Origin: Desulfocurvibacter africanus subsp. africanus DSM 2603
GTDB lineage: Bacteria > Desulfobacterota > Desulfovibrionia > Desulfovibrionales > Desulfovibrionaceae
Direction: 5' to 3'
NCBI RefSeq assembly: GCF_000422545.1
Contig: NZ_KE383874.1
Location: forward strand, 57,214 to 121,213
Length of the DNA stretch: 64,000 bases
A program made the translations under genes and the position numbers. Positions 59,485 through 64,000 of the stretch are shown in pieces. Numbering within the stretch: position 1 is the stretch's first letter; the number at the start of each line of letters is the position of its first letter. The notes under the pieces were generated by a model that was not told the DNA's origin, made no database searches, and saw nothing but the letters and a program-made list of their open reading frames with translations.

Positions 59485-60711
59485 CTACTTGATGTCCGTG
59501 AACCACTTGCGCATCCTGCCCAGGATGCGGTTGAACACATTGGCGTCCCTGATGCGAAAGCTTTGCCCAGCCCCTTCCTTTTCGGCTCCGTAAAGCAGCA
59601 GGCCCACTGCCGTGGCGTACATGGGGCTATCCACCACATCCTTCAGGCCGCCCACATTGCGCGGATAGCCGATGCGCGTGGGCAGGTTGAAGATCTGCTC
59701 GGCCATCTCCTGCAGTCCCTGAATGAGCGAGGTGCCTCCCGTAAGCACCACGCCCGCGGCGATGGAATTTTTAAAGCCCGAGCGAACGAGTTCCTGGTCG
59801 AGCAGCATCAGGATTTCCTCCACGCGCGGCTCGCATATCTCGGCCAAAACCTGGCGCGAAAGCTTGCGCGGCTCGCGGCCACCCACACTGGGCACCTCGA
59901 TGATCTCGTCGCCGCGCACCATCTCCGCCAAGGCGCTGCCGTACTTAACCTTGATCTTCTCGGCTGCGAGCATGGGCGTGCGCAGGCCGAAGGCAATGTC
60001 GTTGGTGAGGTTGGATCCTCCCAAGGCAAGCACCGCCGTATGCTTGATGGCGTCATTGGAGAAGATGGCCAGATCGGAGGTGCCTCCGCCCAGGTCGATG
60101 AGCGCAACGCCGATCTCACGCTCTTCCTCGGTGAGTATCGCCTTGGCCGAGGCCAGGGACTCCAGCGCGATATCGGCCACATCCAGGCCCGAGCGGTGAC
60201 AGGAACGCACGATGTTCTGGGCGCTGGTGACAGCGCCCGTGACGATGTGCACCTTGACCTCCAGGCGTACGCCGGCCATGCCCAAGGGGTCGGCGATACC
60301 GCGCTGGTCGTCCACGATAAATTCCTGGGGCAGGATGTGTATGACCTCGCGGTCCAGCGGGATGGCCACGGCCTTTGCCGCGTCGATGACCCGCTCCACG
60401 TCCTTGGCCGCAACCTCGCCGCCCTTCACCGCGATGACGCCGTGGCTATTGAAGCCTTTGATATGACTGCCGGCGATTCCCGCATAACAGGAGCGTATCT
60501 CGCAGCCGGCCATGAGCTCCGCCTCTTCCACGGCCTTCTTGATGGACTGGACGGTCTGCTCGATGTTGACCACCACGCCTTTGCGCAGGCCGTTGGACGG
60601 GCATGTTCCCACCCCCACGATATCAACGCCGCTCGGTGTCGGCTCCCCCACCACGGCGCAAATTTTGGTGGTCCCGATGTCTAGGCCGACTAAGAGCTCG
60701 GATCTGGCCAT
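59485..60711 (-). CDS. ftsA: Cell division protein FtsA
   Basis: A 408-residue actin-like ATPase that links FtsZ to the membrane. It opens with LLVGLDIGTTKICAVVGE (phosphate 1), has ALIDLGGGTSDLAIF (phosphate 2) and AAGVVLTGGTSLIQGLQEMA (adenosine), and ends in the amphipathic helix FNRILGRMRKWFTDIK that inserts in the membrane. It lies 66 bp before ftsZ and 59 bp after ftsQ. Confidence 0.97.
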   Translation of the reverse strand: MARSELLVGLDIGTTKICAVVGEPTPSGVDIVGVGTCPSNGLRKGVVVNIEQTVQSIKKAVEEAELMAGCEIRSCYAGIAGSHIKGFNSHGVIAVKGGEVAAKDVERVIDAAKAVAIPLDREVIHILPQEFIVDDQRGIADPLGMAGVRLEVKVHIVTGAVTSAQNIVRSCHRSGLDVADIALESLASAKAILTEEEREIGVALIDLGGGTSDLAIFSNDAIKHTAVLALGGSNLTNDIAFGLRTPMLAAEKIKVKYGSALAEMVRGDEIIEVPSVGGREPRKLSRQVLAEICEPRVEEILMLLDQELVRSGFKNSIAAGVVLTGGTSLIQGLQEMAEQIFNLPTRIGYPRNVGGLKDVVDSPMYATAVGLLLYGAEKEGAGQSFRIRDANVFNRILGRMRKWFTDIK

Positions 60712-60770
60712 TGGGTCTACTCCTCAGAATTCCTCATGACATACTTTCCGTTTACCGCTTGCACTTACGC

Positions 60771-61598
60771 TCACAGTCCAAGGCCGGGCATGGTCACCCA
60801 GACCTTGTCGCCCCGAGAGCGCATGCCCGTGACCCGGTCACGCTCGCCCCGCTTGCCCAGGTCGGCCCAGACAAGGGCCATGCGCGCAAGGCCCTGCCGC
60901 CAGTCGTCGAGCTCGGTGGCCAGCGTCAAGCCCTCGGCATCCAGCCGCACCAGAAGCCCACGCTCCGGATCGGCCGTAATCATGGCCACCTGCTGCATGC
61001 CGAAAAAAAACTCGTTATGCTGTGCCCTCTCCACCAAGGACTGCAACTGGTCATAAAACCGTTCCGCGCCGGGCCGCACTTCCAGCACAGGCAAGGAAGC
61101 GAAGCGCTCGGAAACCAATTCCTCAATGGGACGGCCGTCCGAACCGGCGTAATACAATGTTTTGCCCTGCCGGACCCAGAAGGCGGCCTGCCGCTCGCGC
61201 AGAATAATGCGCAGGGCGTCCGGCAACTCGCGGCGGATGGAAACCTGCTTGACCCACGGGTTCGCCGCCAAGCGCGACTCCATATCGCTTATGTTCAGGG
61301 CCAATACATTCTGACCCAGGCTCACACTCGTGAGGGCCACCACGTCGGATACGCTGAGCCTCTGACTGCCTTCGATCGCCACGCTGCGCAGCGTGAAGTA
61401 CGGATGGCTGGTTACGGCCCGGTAAGCAATGAGCAGTAAAAGGCCTACGCCAGCCATGGATGCCACGAGCAGCGAACCCACGATCACGCGGCCGAGCTGT
61501 ATTCTGCTCCAGCGCAACACGTCACCCGGGCGCGCATCGCGGAACAAATCGCCGAGCAGCCTGCGCCGGCGTTGCCTGGGCAGCAGGAGAGCGCTCAT
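60771..61598 (-). CDS. ftsQ: Cell division protein FtsQ
   Basis: A 275-residue bitopic protein of the divisome. A basic cytoplasmic start (LLPRQRRRRLLGDLF), one membrane helix near 38-58, then the POTRA domain (YFTLRSVAIEGSQRLSVSDV) and the FtsQ beta domain (NPWVKQVSIRRELPDALRI). ATG 61598 overlaps the murB stop as ATGA, implying coupled translation. Unlike many clusters there is no ddl gene between murB and ftsQ. Confidence 0.93.
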   Translation of the reverse strand: MSALLLPRQRRRRLLGDLFRDARPGDVLRWSRIQLGRVIVGSLLVASMAGVGLLLLIAYRAVTSHPYFTLRSVAIEGSQRLSVSDVVALTSVSLGQNVLALNISDMESRLAANPWVKQVSIRRELPDALRIILRERQAAFWVRQGKTLYYAGSDGRPIEELVSERFASLPVLEVRPGAERFYDQLQSLVERAQHNEFFFGMQQVAMITADPERGLLVRLDAEGLTLATELDDWRQGLARMALVWADLGKRGERDRVTGMRSRGDKVWVTMPGLGL

Positions 61599-62485
61599 CC
61601 GACCACCTTGACTTCAAGCTCAAGCGACACGCCGAACAGATCGAGCACCTTGGCCCAGGCCTCCTCCAGAAGCTCCAGGGCCTGACCCGCAGTGCCTCCG
61701 CCGTAGTTGGCCAGGAAATTGGCGTGCAGCTCCGAAAAGCCCATGCCGCCGAGCCTGCGGCCGCGGAAGCCTGCCTGGTCGAGCAGGCGGCCGGCGCTGT
61801 TGCCCTCGGGATTCTTGTATACGCAGCCAGCCGTGGCCAGAGTAATGGGTTGGGAAGCCTTCTTCCTGGCCAGATTGGCGCGCATGGCCGACCGCACGGC
61901 CTCGCTTGTGCCGGAAGTCAGGACCAGCTCAACCTCAGTGACGATGAACAGCCCGCTCTCTCCATGGTGACGCGGCTTGAAGTGTCGGTAGGCGCAGTCA
62001 TACCCGTCTGGAGCAAGCCATACAAGGCCTCTCTCGGGCGTCCAGATGCGCGCGCGAGTCATGGCCTGGCAGAATGATACGCCGTAGGAGCCCGCGTTCA
62101 TGGCCACGGCGCCGCCCACGCTGCCGGGAATGCCCGCCAACCCTTCCAGACCCGACAGACCATGCCGGGCGGCCCAGCCCAGCAGGAGCGGCAGGCGTAC
62201 GCCGGCGCCGCAGCGAACCAGGATTTTGCCCTGGACCTCGCCCACGACCTCGGGGCCCTGCTCGAATTGCGGCCGGACCAGCAGCAGATCGAGCTCGCCG
62301 TCCTTGGCCAGCAGGTTACTCCCCCAGCCGAGGACCAACGGACGTCCGCCCAAGCGCGCAAGTTCTCCGGCCAATCGGTCGAGCCCGGCTTCGCTGCCCA
62401 CGCTGATCTCGGCCAGCGCGCGGCCGCCAAGCCTCAGGGTCGTGCGCTCGCTCAGGAGCGGTCCTTTGCCGATGATCAAATCCAT
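61595..62485 (-). CDS. murB: UDP-N-acetylenolpyruvoylglucosamine reductase
   Basis: A 296-residue FAD enzyme that makes UDP-MurNAc. It contains LSERTTLRLGGRALAEISVG, PLVLGWGSNLLAKDGELD, GLEGLAGIPGSVGGAVAMNA (FAD site) and KKASQPITLATAGCVYKNPE, then SAGRLLDQAGFRGRRLGG. ATG 62485 with GGAG upstream is chosen; the frame is open further upstream without a site. It lies 16 bp after murC. Confidence 0.96.
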   Translation of the reverse strand: MDLIIGKGPLLSERTTLRLGGRALAEISVGSEAGLDRLAGELARLGGRPLVLGWGSNLLAKDGELDLLLVRPQFEQGPEVVGEVQGKILVRCGAGVRLPLLLGWAARHGLSGLEGLAGIPGSVGGAVAMNAGSYGVSFCQAMTRARIWTPERGLVWLAPDGYDCAYRHFKPRHHGESGLFIVTEVELVLTSGTSEAVRSAMRANLARKKASQPITLATAGCVYKNPEGNSAGRLLDQAGFRGRRLGGMGFSELHANFLANYGGGTAGQALELLEEAWAKVLDLFGVSLELEVKVVG

Positions 62486-62501
62486 GCTGCTCCGGCTCCG
62501 C

Positions 62502-63866
62502 CTAGGCCTTGTCCAGATAGTTCTGGCCCACTTGCCAAATATTGCCCGCGCCAAGGGTCAGAAGCACGTCTCCGGGCCTGAGCAGCCCAGGCAGGGCGGC
62601 TTCCATTTCCTCGAAGTTCGGGAAGAAGCTCACATCCACCTTGCCGACCTGACGGATGCCCTGCGCCAGCGACAGGCCGCTCACGCCCGGAATGGGCGCC
62701 TCGGACGCCGCATATATCTCCGTGAGCAGGAGCACGTCGGCGACGTCGAACACCTTGCAGAAATCGCCGAACAGGGCCTTGGTGCGCGTGAAGCGATGGG
62801 GCTGGAAAGCCACCACGAGCCTGCGCTCGGGATAGCAATCCTTGGCCGTGGCAAGGGTGGCGCCGATCTCGGCCGGGTGATGGCCGTAATCGTCCACCAC
62901 CAGGATTCCGCCCTTCTCGCCCTTGATCTCGAAGCGCCGCCCAACACCGCCGAACCTCTCCAGGCCCTGAAGGATGGCCTCCTTGGGCAAACCTGCTTCC
63001 AGGGCAACGCCGATGGCGGCCATTGAGTTGAGCACGTTGTGACGGCCGGGTTTGTTGAGCACCACATCGGCCCAATATTCCTCGTCCACGTAAAGTTTGA
63101 ATATGCAGCGCTCCTGGCAGCTCGTGATCTCGCCGCGGATGCGGTTTCCCGGGCGCAGGCCGTAGGTCATGATGCGCCGCCGGATTCCCGGAAGGATGCG
63201 TTCGACGCCGGGATCGTCGCCGCAGACCACGTTCACGCCATAGAAAGGCACCTTGTTCATGAACTCGGTGAAGGCCCGGTCGATGGCCTGCTGATCCGGG
63301 TAAAAGTCCAGGTGGTCGGCGTCCACGTTGGTCACGATGGTAATAATGGGCGCAAGCACGAGGAACGAGCCGTCGGACTCGTCGGCCTCGGCGATGAGGT
63401 ACTCGCCCTCGCCCAGATAGGCGTTGGCTCCCCAGGAATTGAGCCGCCCACCGATGATGACCGTGGGGTCCAGCCCTGCTGCGGTGAATATCTCGGCCAG
63501 CAGCGAGGTGGTCGTGGTCTTGCCATGGGTGCCGGCCACGGCGATGCCCGTGCGCAGGCGCATGAGTTCGGCGAGCATCTCGGCCCGTGGGATAACCGGA
63601 ATGCCGAGCCTGCGCGCTTCCTGCACCTCGGGGTTGGTCTCGGGTACGGCCGTGGACTTGACCACCACATGGGCGTTGCTCACGTTGGATGCGCCGTGGC
63701 CAAGGAAAACCTCTGCGCCAAGATCCTTGAGTCGCTTGGCCGCGGCGTTCATGGACAGGTCCGAGCCGGTCACTGCGTAACCGAGGTTCAGGAGCACCTC
63801 GGCGATACCGCTCATGCCCGAGCCGCCAATGCCTATCATATGAATGTTCTTTATGGTGTTCTTCAT
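62502..63866 (-). CDS. murC: UDP-N-acetylmuramate-L-alanine ligase
   Basis: A 454-residue Mur ligase adding L-Ala to UDP-MurNAc. N-terminal [20 protein letters not shown] (UDP site), the ATP loop [30 protein letters not shown], and the C-terminal [16 protein letters not shown] and [19 protein letters not shown] 63866 gives the normal N-terminus. It starts 19 bp after the murG stop. Confidence 0.97.
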   Translation of the reverse strand: MKNTIKNIHMIGIGGSGMSGIAEVLLNLGYAVTGSDLSMNAAAKRLKDLGAEVFLGHGASNVSNAHVVVKSTAVPETNPEVQEARRLGIPVIPRAEMLAELMRLRTGIAVAGTHGKTTTTSLLAEIFTAAGLDPTVIIGGRLNSWGANAYLGEGEYLIAEADESDGSFLVLAPIITIVTNVDADHLDFYPDQQAIDRAFTEFMNKVPFYGVNVVCGDDPGVERILPGIRRRIMTYGLRPGNRIRGEITSCQERCIFKLYVDEEYWADVVLNKPGRHNVLNSMAAIGVALEAGLPKEAILQGLERFGGVGRRFEIKGEKGGILVVDDYGHHPAEIGATLATAKDCYPERRLVVAFQPHRFTRTKALFGDFCKVFDVADVLLLTEIYAASEAPIPGVSGLSLAQGIRQVGKVDVSFFPNFEEMEAALPGLLRPGDVLLTLGAGNIWQVGQNYLDKA

Positions 63867-63885
63867 CTTCTTTGCTTCCCAATCC

Positions 63886-64000
63886 TTAAATGCGCTCGGT
63901 CGCGGCGGCTTCCAGGGCGTCCGCCACGCGCGCCGCTGCGTCGGGCATGCCGAGCATGGCCGCGGACCTGCCCATCTCCATGAGGCGCTCGGGCTCAAGC
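63886..64000 (-). CDS. murG: MurG glycosyltransferase, C-terminal end (partial)
   Basis: The last 37 codons of a gene running off the window edge: [30 protein letters not shown], ending ATERI. The MG-x-ARxLGxPDAAxxVAD pattern and the place before murC identify the tail of MurG, which adds GlcNAc to lipid I. Identity rests on a short piece plus synteny. Confidence 0.85.
   Translation of the reverse strand, partial: LEPERLMEMGRSAAMLGMPDAAARVADALEAAATERI

Overview
The window comes from a high-GC (low to mid 60s percent by eye) Gram-negative bacterium. The type I-C CRISPR locus, the murG-murC-murB-ftsQ-ftsA-ftsZ order, and single genes such as DUF1786, the fused succinyl-CoA ligase and the treZ/treY set fit a Desulfovibrio-like sulfate reducer (Desulfobacterota). 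This is family-level inference; the species cannot be read from the sequence.

Region by region. 1-8.6 kb: a type I-C CRISPR-Cas operon on the minus strand (cas3 remnant, cas3, cas5c, cas8c with an internal cas11c, cas7c, broken cas4, cas1, cas2, leader); the array itself lies just beyond base 1. 8.8-12 kb: an NtrC-type two-component system with a small partner gene. 12.2-14.9 kb: a membrane protein, a TSUP exporter/AhpD-like pair and a divergent LysR regulator. 14.9-20 kb: transposase debris, two tRNA-Asp genes and one tRNA-Val, MarC and LysE membrane proteins, a DUF1786 protein, a CsaA-like protein, a lipase-like hydrolase and a DUF445 protein. 21-26.5 kb: an HU-like protein, DUF493 and a polar amino-acid ABC importer with a fused permease, ending in a one-domain asparaginase. 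26.8-29.5 kb: three secreted EF-hand proteins. 29.5-37.4 kb: mltG-ruvX, an unknown anchored protein, a SucC-SucD fusion, serine deaminase and a methyltransferase. 37.5-45.2 kb: secreted unknowns, an esterase, a tRNA-thiolation enzyme, a MoaD-like protein, a lone receiver, an M50 protease and trpS. 46.5-53.6 kb: a trehalose-from-glycogen operon (treZ, GH57, treY). 53.7-56.3 kb: a dead IS, an AT-rich patch, and ribB under an FMN riboswitch. 56.3-64 kb: a radical SAM protein and the division/cell-wall cluster ftsZ-ftsA-ftsQ-murB-murC-murG.

Two things stand out. First, the CRISPR locus looks chimeric. In samples I counted, cas1 and the cas3 remnant are GC-rich (77% and 69%), while cas3, cas8c and cas7 are 40-54% GC. 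An HD-domain stub of another cas3 sits at the upstream joint, cas4 is frameshifted into cas1, and a solitary 32-nt I-C-type repeat lies between cas1 and cas2. Second, a family of about 130-bp multi-hairpin elements occurs 13 times between 14.9 and 58.1 kb. The elements have terminal inverted repeats and two sequence classes with compensating stem changes. One copy is nested inside another, one sits directly behind the FMN riboswitch, and at four genes the element edge supplies the TAG stop codon. This looks like an undescribed MITE-like mobile palindrome, probably using TA targets.
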